This document shows positions 24,666 through 34,000 of a DNA stretch of 64,000 nt, one piece after another. Below the pieces are notes generated by a model. That model saw only the letters and a program-made list of their open reading frames with translations. It did not search any database and was not told the origin of the DNA. This stretch comes from Candidatus Rifleibacteriota bacterium (GTDB lineage Bacteria; Muiribacteriota; Ozemobacteria; Ozemobacterales; Ozemobacteraceae). The stretch's first letter is position 1. Each line of letters opens with the position of its first letter. The position numbers and the translations under genes were made by a program. The stretch is taken from positions 1 through 64,000 of the forward strand of contig JAAYVD010000103.1 in NCBI GenBank assembly GCA_012517355.1, read 5' to 3'.

Positions 24666-25253
24666 ATGCGACGATTGAACCTGTTCCGGAATTTCTTCCA
24701 CAACCAGGCCTGGAGCGACAGCGAGTCCCCGTATCAACCCACGTTGCCGGGAGCGGATCGGGATTTTTCGGAGTTCGCGAGAGACGACACCTTCATCAAG
24801 GTCTGGCTGCCCGACAAGCTGTTGACGGCGGTCGACGAGTTGGCCGAGTATTTCGACAACACCCGGTCGCGCCTGTTGCGGGGCCTGTTGTTCGTGCACG
24901 TCTACGGCATGGTCGATTTCGAGGCGATGCGTTGCCGGCACCTGGGGTTGTTCGCCCCGCAGCCCGGAATCGATGACGGCGAGGGGATCAAGTTTTCGAG
25001 AACCGGTTCCGCCACGACGGCCCACCTGGGCAAGAGCCGCAACAATCTCAAGCTGCATCTGCCCTCGCGGTTGCTGGAGGACCTGCAGAAGCTCGCGGCC
25101 CGCGCGGGGGTGCCCCGTTCCCAGTATCTGCGCGAGGTGCTGGTCTCGGTGTTTCTCGGATACGGCCAGCTTCCCGCCCGCCGCGACCTGGTCGAAGCAC
25201 CCGCCGAGGCAGAAGACGATGATGGCCCGGGGGCTACTGCTCCCGAGGACTGA
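24666..25253 (+). CDS. Double ribbon-helix-helix protein, copy 2
   Basis: A 195-aa paralogue of the protein at 24013. Shared blocks include LFRNFF near the N-terminus, IKVWLPDKLL with ELAEYFDNTRSRLLRGLLFVH in the first module, MRCRHLGLFAPQPG, TAHLGKSRNNLKLHLPSRL, and QYLREVLVSVFLG in the second module. The two differ mainly in the first 45 residues, the linker and the acidic C-terminus (EDDDGPG). Its promoter -10 box sits 6 nt before the ATG, with no ribosome-binding site, so the mRNA may be leaderless. Probable DNA-binding regulator; target unknown. Tandem duplication with divergence suggests two related operators or a heterodimer. Confidence 0.8.
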   Translation: MRRLNLFRNFFHNQAWSDSESPYQPTLPGADRDFSEFARDDTFIKVWLPDKLLTAVDELAEYFDNTRSRLLRGLLFVHVYGMVDFEAMRCRHLGLFAPQPGIDDGEGIKFSRTGSATTAHLGKSRNNLKLHLPSRLLEDLQKLAARAGVPRSQYLREVLVSVFLGYGQLPARRDLVEAPAEAEDDDGPGATAPED

Positions 25254-25679
25254 ACGAAGGGGCGGCGGATCCGCCAACGGCTTCACCCTCCAGTCACCCG
25301 GCCTCGACCCGCCGGACGCCCCCTGGCGGTGCGCGAAACGGGGGTTTCCCGCCGCCATCCGTGGCGGCAATGGGGTATGGCCGACTTCGTGTCGGTCGGT
25401 TCCCCGATTGAGGGGAATTTTCCCCTTCGGGGCTTTCCCTGGGTACGTTCTTCCTGAGGCGGCCACCCGATCGACCTGATGCCGGAAAGCCCCCCGTGCG
25501 GCCAAGGCGGGTGGCACCACAGGTCCGTCTCGCGCACCGGGCAGGGAGCCGGCCGACCCGTGGCGGGCCCGCACCACCCTGCCGCCACGGTGGGCGGCGC
25601 AGAATGCCCATTCCGCCTGAAGCGGTCGGGCGGCAGGCGGGCCGGCCATCAACGCAACGGAAAGGCGGGAGGAAGAACG
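25254..25679. other. Intergenic region with a B-family repeat
   Basis: 426 bp between the RHH gene and the ankyrin gene. It begins with the 12-bp palindrome GGCGGATCCGCC (25264-25275), holds B-family copy B4 (25330-25400), and ends with a GGGAGG ribosome-binding site. The in-frame extension of the next gene into this region reads through the repeat and is not considered coding. Confidence 0.55.
25330..25400 (-). repeat. B-family repeat, copy B4 (intergenic)
   Basis: On the - strand it reads CCGACACGAAGTCGG, then GCCGCCACGGATGGCGGCGG, then GAAACCCCCGTTTCGCGC, matching B1 block by block. Confidence 0.7.
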
Positions 25680-28600
25680 ATGTTGTGTTTCCGGGCCTAC
25701 TCGAAGGCCGATCTCGACCTGGTCCGGCGCGTGCGGGAGACCCGCCGCGCCCTGGGGAAACCCGACGATCGCGGAGACTACGGCACCCATCACCTGGTGG
25801 CCACCCCGCTCCTGGAGGTCGCGACCGAGTCCTGGTCGGGCCCCCGGGTGACGGGCGGGGGCAGGTTCTCCATCATGGCCAAAACCGCGCGGTTCGCCTA
25901 TGCAGAGCTGCTCCAACGGCTGGCTGGCCAGGAGACCCTGACCCGCTACCCCTATCATCTCCACGTGCAATGGACGCGGCTCCCGGGAGGCGAGCCGCGA
26001 TTGGTCCTCCTTTCCCAGAGACGAGACGAGGCAGCCGACTATTTCGAGGCATGTCTCGCCCGCCTGGCTGCCGATCCGGCGGTGACGGTGGCCGAATGCT
26101 GCCGGGTGATGCCGGTGCCCGATCAGGAGGCTGCCGCCCCGCAGCCGGTCACCTTGGTGGAGATCGTCCTGGACCGGGAAAGCGCCCGCCACCAGATCAT
26201 CCCGATGGCCCAGGAACTGCTGACGGGAAGGGCAGGGGCGGCAGGAATCCAGTGGGCAGGGGCGGGCATCCGGAACAGCGAAGCCTGGCCGGGGAACCGG
26301 CGAACCTCCACGCCGCCGCTGGGAGCCGCGAACGCAACGCTCCCCGGGCCCCGGTTTTCCACGCGCGCCGGCGACTGCGAACCGGTGCGGGCACCCGACC
26401 ATCGGGAGCCGGGTCCTGGCGGATGTTTCACCCTGCGTCTCGGGGAAGGGGTTGGAAGGGGCAACGGAACCACCCGTGGCTGCCGTTTTCCGCTGGCTGC
26501 CGTCCGGGAGTTCATGGTCAGGCCGTCTGCCGACGCCCTGGCCCTGCTGAACGGCCGGGACAGCCTGCCCCCGCCCGGGCCTCTCGACCAGGCCCTCCAC
26601 GAGGCGCTCACCCGGCAGGACCTGGAGCAGGCGATCCGGTTGATCGGAGAGGGGGCGGACGTGAACGGTCTCGACGCCCGCGGGCGGTCGCCCCTGGCGG
26701 CGGCGGTGAACTCGTCCACTCCCCCATCCCTGCCGGAACCTGTTCCCGCCCGCGTCGGGCTTCTCCCCGGCCTGCCGGAAGGCGGCGACTTGCCCCCGGC
26801 CGATGGCCGTGATCATGCCGAGATCCGGGCCGAGGCGGCCATCCGGCTTCTGCTCGGGCGGGGGGCCGACCCCAACCGGTTCGGGTTCGGCGGACACCCG
26901 CCCCTCGTCCATGCCGCGCGCCAGGCACAACCAGACCTGGTGCGGGTGCTGCTGGCGGCCGGCGCGGAGCCCAACCTCAACTCCGACGCCGAGGACCACC
27001 CCTGGGACTCGTCCACCGCCCTGGCCAACGTCGTGCGCGACCCCCTCTACCCGAATCCGCCGTCCGCGCCCGCTCCTGGCGAGGGAGGAACTGACCCGGT
27101 CCGGACCGCGCGCCGGGACAGGCTCCGCCAGGTGGCGGCGATCCTGGAAGAGGCCGGGGCGCGTTTGAACTCCCTTCCGGGCCCCGACCATCCGTTGGTG
27201 GATCCCGGCTTGCCCGCCTGGAACCTGACTTTGGCCGAGGAGGCATGGGCCGACTCGACCGGAGACCCCGCTGCCGGCAGGGCGGCGGTCCGTTTCGCGG
27301 CCGCCCTCAACACGCTGGATGTCCGTTCGCTGTGGGGGGGGCTGGCCCCGGACGCCCGGATGGACATTTTCGGGTGGCCGGAACCCCCGGTGCATGGCCG
27401 GCCCGCGGTCATCCGCAAGCTGGAGACGGCCCTGGCCAAGGCCGGCGAGGATCTTCTGCGGTGGCGTGGTTGGCGGGAGCCAGGCCTGGTGAAGGGGTCC
27501 GCCATTCCCTGCATCTTCCTCCACATGCGGTCGCCCGAGCATCCCACGGGCCTGGGCCGCATCGTCACCTGGTACAAGATTCTCGAGGTCGGGCCGGACG
27601 GGATCCGGCGGCTCCTTTCCTTCCAGGGGCCACCCTCTTGCGAAACCGCCATCCCCAGCGGATTGTTCCCGGGGTATTCCCCCGGTGAGATCGAGGAGGA
27701 CAGGGCCTACACCCCGGATGTGATCCGCAGTCCGGAAGAACTGAGCATCTTCGTCCACCTGGCACCGGGAGGGTTCGATACGCCATTCCTGCAGAAGCAG
27801 GCCAGGGCTTTCCACGAGGGACTGCCGGAGTCCACCCTGGTGGAGGTGCCGGCCGATCACCCGGCTCCCTCGAGGGCATGGGCGGCCGTCCCCAGGCCCG
27901 CCCTCGAACTGCGGTTGCGCGGCCGGACGGTGGCGTTGTTCATCCGTCTGCCACCCACTGCCAGGAAGCTCCAGGCGTGGGCCACCCGCCACGGGTTCGG
28001 CCCCGTGGCCTCCCCGGACCACATTCCGGGGGTTTTCCCCGGCACGGGGAACCTGCCAGGAAGCGGCTTTCCCTCCATACCCGCCGTGCAAGCCACCCTG
28101 CGGACGGGAGAACGGCTCCACCAGACCCTCATCGGGGAGAGCCAGGCCCCAGGCCAACCCCGCGCCGGCACGATGCTGGTGACGAAAGCGTCTCCCGGCA
28201 CCCCCCTGGCCATCCATACGGTGACCCGGGAAAACGGCCCCGGCTCGCCTTCCCGGTTTCTGGCCGCCTTTCCGGCGGCCAGGGTCGGAACCCGGGTGTT
28301 CATCGAGATCACCGAGGTGATACCCGGCCAGGCCCCCTGGCACGGCCTGCTGCGCGGAACCGTCGCGGCCGATCAGGGAACCGGGGTGGTCTTCCGGGAA
28401 GGGCACCGGTTGGAGTTCTCCCTGGTCCATTTTGCCCGGGACCGCGTTCGTCTCCAGCCAGGCCGCCGTCTCCCATTCCATCTTGCGGGGCTGGTCTGCA
28501 AGGCCGAGACCATCGATCCCTTGGAACAGGCCCTCTTCTCCCTGCCGCGGGTTTCACTCTCACGCCGCGGGCCGGACGAGCCCTGGCGGGCGGTCCGGTT

Positions 28601-28994
28601 GCGGAACCTCGCGACTCTGCAGGCGGGCGCGGGGGAAACCTGGCTGTCCCAGGCGGGCGACGGCAAAACCGCCCACTGCGGGTTCCGCTGCCGGGTCGAA
28701 GCCGTCACCGGGTTCCGCCTCCAGACGGTCCCGTTTCTCCAGGTCCGGGGGCGGATGTTCCCGCTCCCCGTCAGCGATCTGGCCGTCCTGTTCGTTCCGG
28801 TCACGGCCCTGGAAGGCCGTCCCTGCCGTCGGGGCGACCTGCTGGAGGGGGTCCTCTGGTTGCATGGCTGGCTGGCCGCGGAAGAGGAGGAGGGAAAAAC
28901 AGGAACGGGTCCGTTCAACCCGTTCCTGGCCCCGCCGCGGGAGAGCCTGATGAACCCCGAATGCAGTTTCTTCCTGCCGGACCGGTGGCCGTGA
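25680..28994 (+). CDS. Large ankyrin-repeat protein with NTF2-like segment, function unknown
   Basis: A 1104-aa protein without signal peptide or membrane segment, so cytoplasmic. GGGAGG stands 8 nt before the ATG. Residues 1-190 are an unrecognised alpha/beta region. Residues about 195-260 are low complexity. Two or three ankyrin repeats follow: one at 302-345 (LIGEGADVNGLDARGRSPLAAA) and a pair at about 383-435 (LLLGRGADPNRFGFGGHPPLVHAA, LLAAGAEPNLNSD). Residues about 530-650 resemble an NTF2/SnoaL-like fold (RFAAALNTLDVRSLWGGLAPDA, then GRPAVIRKLE). The C-terminal 450 residues have several beta-rich stretches but no motif I know. Ankyrin repeats suggest protein binding. There are no close neighbours on the same strand, so it is probably monocistronic. 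Confidence 0.75.
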   Translation: MLCFRAYSKADLDLVRRVRETRRALGKPDDRGDYGTHHLVATPLLEVATESWSGPRVTGGGRFSIMAKTARFAYAELLQRLAGQETLTRYPYHLHVQWTRLPGGEPRLVLLSQRRDEAADYFEACLARLAADPAVTVAECCRVMPVPDQEAAAPQPVTLVEIVLDRESARHQIIPMAQELLTGRAGAAGIQWAGAGIRNSEAWPGNRRTSTPPLGAANATLPGPRFSTRAGDCEPVRAPDHREPGPGGCFTLRLGEGVGRGNGTTRGCRFPLAAVREFMVRPSADALALLNGRDSLPPPGPLDQALHEALTRQDLEQAIRLIGEGADVNGLDARGRSPLAAAVNSSTPPSLPEPVPARVGLLPGLPEGGDLPPADGRDHAEIRAEAAIRLLLGRGADPNRFGFGGHPPLVHAARQAQPDLVRVLLAAGAEPNLNSDAEDHPWDSSTALANVVRDPLYPNPPSAPAPGEGGTDPVRTARRDRLRQVAAILEEAGARLNSLPGPDHPLVDPGLPAWNLTLAEEAWADSTGDPAAGRAAVRFAAALNTLDVRSLWGGLAPDARMDIFGWPEPPVHGRPAVIRKLETALAKAGEDLLRWRGWREPGLVKGSAIPCIFLHMRSPEHPTGLGRIVTWYKILEVGPDGIRRLLSFQGPPSCETAIPSGLFPGYSPGEIEEDRAYTPDVIRSPEELSIFVHLAPGGFDTPFLQKQARAFHEGLPESTLVEVPADHPAPSRAWAAVPRPALELRLRGRTVALFIRLPPTARKLQAWATRHGFGPVASPDHIPGVFPGTGNLPGSGFPSIPAVQATLRTGERLHQTLIGESQAPGQPRAGTMLVTKASPGTPLAIHTVTRENGPGSPSRFLAAFPAARVGTRVFIEITEVIPGQAPWHGLLRGTVAADQGTGVVFREGHRLEFSLVHFARDRVRLQPGRRLPFHLAGLVCKAETIDPLEQALFSLPRVSLSRRGPDEPWRAVRLRNLATLQAGAGETWLSQAGDGKTAHCGFRCRVEAVTGFRLQTVPFLQVRGRMFPLPVSDLAVLFVPVTALEGRPCRRGDLLEGVLWLHGWLAAEEEEGKTGTGPFNPFLAPPRESLMNPECSFFLPDRWP

Positions 28995-29374
28995 CGGCCC
29001 CTGGCGGCAGACCGCCCCCGGCGCGCCGCGACACGGGCGTTCCACGCTTCCGCGAAGACCCTCCAGGTTGCCTGTCCCGATTTCCAGAGAATCTTGTGTG
29101 ACCGGCCCGGGAAGGCCATTCATTTCCACGATCCGGTCGAAGGTCACCGACGGCCGGGTCGCGGTTCTGTCGCTATGAGAAACGCAGAAGCGCTCCCCAT
29201 GCGGAAGAAAAGCGCCAATCGGATCCAGGGCTGACGGACGGCGCAGCGAAGCTCCCGCGAGGGGAACGCGCCAGCGTTCACCTCGCCAGGAGAAAGGTCC
29301 AGGGCCATCGGCCCTGGTGGGGTGCAGGGGGCGGAGCCCCCTCGGACAGCCGTGAAGCGAATCACCGCTTCCCT
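28995..29374. other. Convergent intergenic region with structured element
   Basis: 380 bp between the ends of the ankyrin gene (+) and the flavoprotein gene (-). Apart from the three hairpins at 29257-29342 no gene or promoter is seen. Confidence 0.5.
29257..29342. other. Cluster of three strong hairpins (terminator or structured RNA)
   Basis: Three stems follow one another. 29257-29286: GCGAGG-G-GAACGC, loop GCCA, GCGTTC-A-CCTCGC, with one internal mismatch. 29299-29317: CCAGGGCC, loop ATC, GGCCCTGG, perfect. 29326-29342: AGGGGGC, loop GGA, GCCCCCT, perfect. The GGTGGGGTGC spacer between stems two and three looks like a fixed linker. The location between convergent genes fits a bidirectional terminator, but three ordered stems are more than a terminator needs. 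Confidence 0.5.
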
Positions 29375-30820
29375 TCAAGGGCGGGCGCGGGTTTGCGGTG
29401 TGGCCCGGGGGGGAGGCGCCCCCAGGTGGCCGGCCAGGAAGCCGCTGGAGAAGGCCCACTGGAGGTTGAAGCCGCCGCAGGGGCCATCGAGGTCGACGAG
29501 TTCGCCGGCGAAGAACAGGCCGGGCAGCAGCCGGCTCTCGAGGGTCTCGGGGCGGATCTCCTTCCGCGACACGCCGCCGCGGGTGATCATGGCGGCGGGG
29601 AAGCCGTCGTGCCCGACGACGGTGAGGGGGGTGGCGACCAGCAGTTTGAGCAGCCGGTCGCGGGCCTCGCCGGGAACGCGGGGGACGGGGGCGCCGGGCT
29701 CGCAGCCGGCGAGCCGGCACAGTTCCAGCGCCAGCGGGGCGGGCACCAGCGCGTTCAGCAGGTCGGCCAGCGGGGCCTGGGGGGCGCGGCGGCGGGCGGC
29801 ATCCAGCGCGGCCCGGGCCTCCTCCTCGTCGCGGCCCTGCACGAGGTTGACCCGCAGGGGCACCTCGCCGTGGGCGGCCAGCAGCGGTGTCACCTCACGG
29901 GCGAGGTCGAGGACGACGGGGCCGCGGATGCCGTCGGCGGTGAAGATCAGGTCGCCGGTCGCCTGCAGCGGGGCCCCGCGCGGGCGGACGATCCGCACCA
30001 CGGCCTTGCCGATGGTGTCGGCGCGGCAGTTCCGCACCCAGGTCTCGCGGACCCGCAGAGGGAGCATGGCGGGAAACAGGTCGGTCACGGTGTGGCCGGC
30101 CTGCCTCGCCAGGGCGTAGCCGTCGCCTTCCGCGCCGAGGGCGGGGTAGCCGAGGCCGCCGGTGGCCAGGACGACGTGGGGGGCCAGGAACACGCGCCCG
30201 GGGTGGCCGTCCGTCATGCCGTCGGAAGGGCCTTCCGGCCGCCGGGGAAGGCCGCGCGCCACCGCCTCTTCGCGCGACGGGAGAGGGCCGGCCGACACGC
30301 CGTCGAAAGGGCCCCCAGGCCGCCATGGATGGGGGCGCGAAGCCGCCGTTTCCCGCACCGCCACGGGGCCGTCCGCCAGGACGCCGGTCACCCGCCGGTC
30401 GTCGCGCCGCAGCCCGGTCACGCGGCGACCGCGGGTCACGGTGATTCCCAGCCGGGCCATCTCGGCGGTGAGGGCTTCGACGACGGTGCCGGCGCGGTGG
30501 GTGACGGGGAACACGTGGAACCCGTCGGGGGCGTGGCAGGCGACGCCGAGCCCGGCGAAGAAGGCGAGCAGGTCGTGGTGGTCGAAGGCGGCCAGGGCGG
30601 GAATGAGGAAGCCGGCGGCGCGGCCGAAGCGGGCCCGGAAGGCCTCGTCGTCGAGGGTGTTGGTGAGGTTGCAGCGGCCGCCGCCCGAGGCCTCCAGCTT
30701 GGCGCCGGGGCGGGGCAGCTTCTCCAGGAGCAGGACGGCGCGTCCCTGGCGCGCGGCGGTGATGGCGGCCATCATCCCGGCCGGCCCGCCGCCGACGACG
30801 ATCACGTCATGGCTCTGCAT
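29375..30820 (-). CDS. NAD(P)/FAD-dependent oxidoreductase, HI0933/BaiN family, with repeat-derived insert
   Basis: A 481-aa flavoprotein. FAD binding is shown by the N-terminal VIVVGGGPAGMMAAI dinucleotide fold, the family motif EASGGGRCNLTNT and VVLATGGLGYPALGAEGDGY. The C-terminus has MITRGGVSRKEI and FFAGELVDLDGPCGGFNLQWA, which is specific to the HI0933/YhiN/BaiN group of reductases. An extra stretch of about 47 residues rich in Arg, Pro and Gly sits between the VAVRE strand and VFLAPHVVLATGG; its DNA (about 30195-30357) is a tandem pair of the 70-bp repeat family, in frame. The -10 box TAGAAT ends 6 nt before the ATG, so the mRNA may be leaderless. The substrate of the family in such organisms is unknown. 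Confidence 0.88.
   Translation of the reverse strand: MQSHDVIVVGGGPAGMMAAITAARQGRAVLLLEKLPRPGAKLEASGGGRCNLTNTLDDEAFRARFGRAAGFLIPALAAFDHHDLLAFFAGLGVACHAPDGFHVFPVTHRAGTVVEALTAEMARLGITVTRGRRVTGLRRDDRRVTGVLADGPVAVRETAASRPHPWRPGGPFDGVSAGPLPSREEAVARGLPRRPEGPSDGMTDGHPGRVFLAPHVVLATGGLGYPALGAEGDGYALARQAGHTVTDLFPAMLPLRVRETWVRNCRADTIGKAVVRIVRPRGAPLQATGDLIFTADGIRGPVVLDLAREVTPLLAAHGEVPLRVNLVQGRDEEEARAALDAARRRAPQAPLADLLNALVPAPLALELCRLAGCEPGAPVPRVPGEARDRLLKLLVATPLTVVGHDGFPAAMITRGGVSRKEIRPETLESRLLPGLFFAGELVDLDGPCGGFNLQWAFSSGFLAGHLGAPPPRATPQTRARP
30208..30354 (+). repeat. B-family repeats B6 and B5, in tandem inside a coding sequence
   Basis: Copy B6 (30208-30280) starts GTCCGTCATGCCGTCGGAAG and copy B5 (30291-30354) starts GCCGACACGCCGTCG and holds GAAAGGGCCCCC and CCGCCATGGATGGGGGCGCG. 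Both lie within the flavoprotein gene, on the opposite strand, without breaking its frame. Confidence 0.7.
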
Positions 30821-30826
30821 GGCGAC

Positions 30827-30832
30827 ATTCTA
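30827..30832 (-). promoter_or_regulatory. -10 box of the flavoprotein gene
   Basis: TAGAAT on the - strand, ending 6 nt before the ATG at 30820; the start site would coincide with the start codon. No clear -35 and no ribosome-binding site. Confidence 0.45.
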
Positions 30833-30996
30833 CCGCACCCGGCGCGGCGGCGTCCTGGCCGCGCCCAGCCCAGCCAGGCCCAGCCCAGGCCCTGCCTCCC
30901 GTCGAACCGGCACCCTCGCCGGGAAGGATGCCGCATGGCCCGGGAGGCCGCTGCCGATGGGTTCGAGCCCCCCCGCCCGAAACGGCACCCGCGTGG

Positions 30997-31002
30997 TAGA
31001 AT
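30997..31002 (+). promoter_or_regulatory. -10 box of the double cyclase gene
   Basis: TAGAAT, ending 8 nt before the ATG at 31011. The predicted transcript start is at or within 2 nt of the start codon. No ribosome-binding site precedes the ATG. Confidence 0.45.
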
Positions 31003-31010
31003 CGTTCCGC

Positions 31011-34000
31011 ATGCGATCCGCGCCCTCCCCGTCACCCCGATCGACCGTGGCCTGGCTCGTCCCGTTGCTGGCCGCGCTCTTTCCCGCCTTCGGGTTCTTC
31101 TGGTGCGCCCGGCTGATGGGCGACGACCCGCGGGCCGACCGGGAGGAGGCCTGGATGCGCCGCACCGACGGGGTGGCCCGCCGCCTCGAGCCCCTGTCGC
31201 GGCCGGAATTCTGGTTCGAGGAGAGCCTGCGGCGGCTGCGGCACCGCATCGCCCGCCAGGTGGCCCGGGGAAGGGACGTTCCGACGGCGGTGACCGCCTC
31301 GCTGCGCCGGCCGCTCCTGCGGCGCCCGCTTCCCCTGAGCGTCTGGGCGTTTGCCTTCCCCGGCGGCGACCTCGACGCCGCTCCCGTCATGATCACCGGC
31401 ACGGCCCCGGGCGAGGTCCGCCTCGAGAGCACCAACCGGAGCGTTTTCGGGCGCCTGCTGGTGCAGACCGCCCGCCGCCACGCCGGGTTGCCGTCCGAGC
31501 TCGGCGGGAAGGAGTGGAACCGCCGCCTCGACGGGATCTTCGGCCATGCCATCACCACCGCCACATTCCGGCCAAGCCGCATGGGGAAGGCATTTCCCAC
31601 CATCTTCGGCCGGGAGTTCCAGTTCGCCGCCTGGACCATCCTCGAGGCGGACGGACGGCCGGTCGGGGCCCTGCTGGCCGTCACCCCGAACCGCCCCGAC
31701 CGGGACGTCCTGGCGGCCCGCCAGATCCTGGCCAACTGGGATCGCCGGGACGTGCGGCCCTTCTTCCTCGAGTACCCTGTGACCCCAACCGCCACAGGGG
31801 CCAACCGACACGAGGCCGGAAGTGCCCATGAGCCGCCTCGGACGGCGGCGCGAGTCCCCCGTTCCACGCATCGCCAGAGGGCCGCCCGGGTTCCCGGCGC
31901 CCGCCATGCCGCTCGTCCGGTGGCCCGCCTCCTGCGCCGCGTGCAGGACCGCCTCTGGCTCCGCCCCCCCGACGGCGTGGTGGACTGCCTCGGCCGCCTG
32001 CGTCTCCCGGTCGAATGGATGGGGGCGGCCATCCGGGAAGGGGACTGGCTGGGCCGGGTCTGCCCGCTCGATCCCTCCAGCCGGCACCTCGCCCTCCTCG
32101 TGGGTCGCAGCCCTCCCCGGCCGCCGAACGCCGCGGGCCTGCCCGCCTGGGCCGCCGGAACCGCGTGGGTGCTGGGGTGGCTGCTGCTGCTCTCCCACCG
32201 CCTGCTGTTCGGGGCGTTCCCCTCGCTGGGCGTGCGGGGGAACCTGCTGGCCGCGCTCATGGCCCTGATCGCCCTGCCCCTGGGATTCGCCCTGTCCGGC
32301 GGCGTCCGTTCCCTGGCCGACCGCCGCGAAAACCTGCGGTTTGCCTGGCAGAGCGGGGTTCAGGAGTCGCTCTGGAGAATCGACCAGGAAAGCGGTCGGC
32401 TGCTCCTGCACCAGCGTCAGGTGATCCGCTCCATCTGCGAGGACCCGGCGGTGGTCCACCGACTGCAGGAGATCCAGCGGGCCGGCGGTTCCCCCGCCGC
32501 CTTCCTCGGTGAGATGCTGGAATGGGTGCGGCAGCGGGGCGTCCCCGCCGAGGGGGTCGTCGTGTTCGGCCATCGGGGATTCTCTGGCAGCTGCCAGAAA
32601 GGCACCTTCCCGCCGGAACTCTGGGACTTCGGCACCTACGTCGTCGACGAGGCGATCGGCCGCCAGATGGGCGGCCTTCCCCTGCCACCGGGCGCGGAAG
32701 ACCTGCCCCTGGCCAAGCCCGTCCCCCGGAAAGGCGAGACGGTGCGGAAGGTCATCCGGGCCGCCATGGCCCCGCTGCGGCCCGGCCGGATCACCCGCCT
32801 GTGGCTGGGCGGCAAACACCTGCTGACCTCCGATTTCGGCATCCTGCGGGCGAACGGGGAACCCTGGTACCTCCTCGCTTTCGTGTGGGACCAGCGGGTG
32901 GCCTTCCGGGATTTTCTGCGCGACACCCTGGCCCGTCGCCCCCTGCCCCCGGGCTGGCTGCATCGGGCGGCCTTCGCCGTCGAGGGCGACCCGGAAGCCG
33001 CCCCCGGGGGGGGTCCGGGCAGCGGTCCCGCGCCCCTGGACGACGCCGGAGAGGGGCCGGAGTTGCTGGCCTGTACCTCCGAGACCCGGGACCGCACCCG
33101 CCCCCCGCCCGCCTTCCTGGCCGGCCTGGCGGCCAACGGGCGGAACGGGATCTGGTGGGCCACCTCGCGCGAAGGCGGGGAAGAGTGCCTCGATCTGGCC
33201 GTTCCCTGCGTGGCCATGCCCGGCATGGTCCTGGCGGCCCGCACGTCCCTGGCCAGCATCAACCGCCAGATCCGGCGCGAGGGGGCGTTCCTCGCCGGGG
33301 TCCTCGGCCTGGCCCTGTCGCTGCCGGTATTCGTGGCCTGGATCCTTTCGCGGCAGATGGCCGACCCGGTGCGCCGCCTGGCGGCCGCGCTCCAGGAGGT
33401 GACCGCCGGCAACCTGGGGATCCGGATCGCCGAGGACCGCCCCGACGAGCTCGGCCAGGCCGGGGCGGAACTCGACCGGATGGTCGGGCACCTGCGCGAA
33501 CGTCACGTCCTGGGCCGCTTCGTCGCGCCGGAGGTCCGCGACCTGGTGGGTGGCGGGAACTGGCAGGCGGCGCTCCAGGGTTCGGTCCGGCATGCCGCGG
33601 TGCTCACCGCCGACATCCGTTCCTTCACCACGATCACCGAGTCGCGGCCTCCGGAGGAGGTGTTCCAGGCGCTCGAGGACCACTTCACCGTCCTTGCCCC
33701 GGTCGTCCGCGCCCACGGCGGAACGATCGACCGGTTCAGCGGGGACGCCCTCACCGCGGTGTTCTACGGCCCACCCGCCACCGCCGCCCGGCGGGCCATG
33801 CAGGCCGGGGTCGGCCTGATGCGGGCCCACCACGACCACCAGGGGGCCCGGGCGCGCGCCGGATCCTGGCCGTTCGCCATCGGAGTGGGCATCGACGCCG
33901 GCCCGGTGGTGACGGGCATCGTGGGGGATGCCCAGGTCAGGCTCGACCACACCGTCATGGGCGAGCCGGTGGCCCGGGCCGCCGCCCTCGAAGCGGCTTC

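Noticed and set aside
24297-28481. Very long open frame on the - strand (about 1394 codons) opposite the RHH and ankyrin genes
   Set aside because: It is a GC-rich antisense shadow: it crosses two genes and an intergenic repeat, has Arg/Gly/Pro-heavy composition without domains, and has no ribosome-binding site.
30162-31010. In-frame extension of the double cyclase upstream to 30162
   Set aside because: It overlaps the flavoprotein gene on the other strand, lacks protein-like character, and a TM start with a -10 box sits at 31011.
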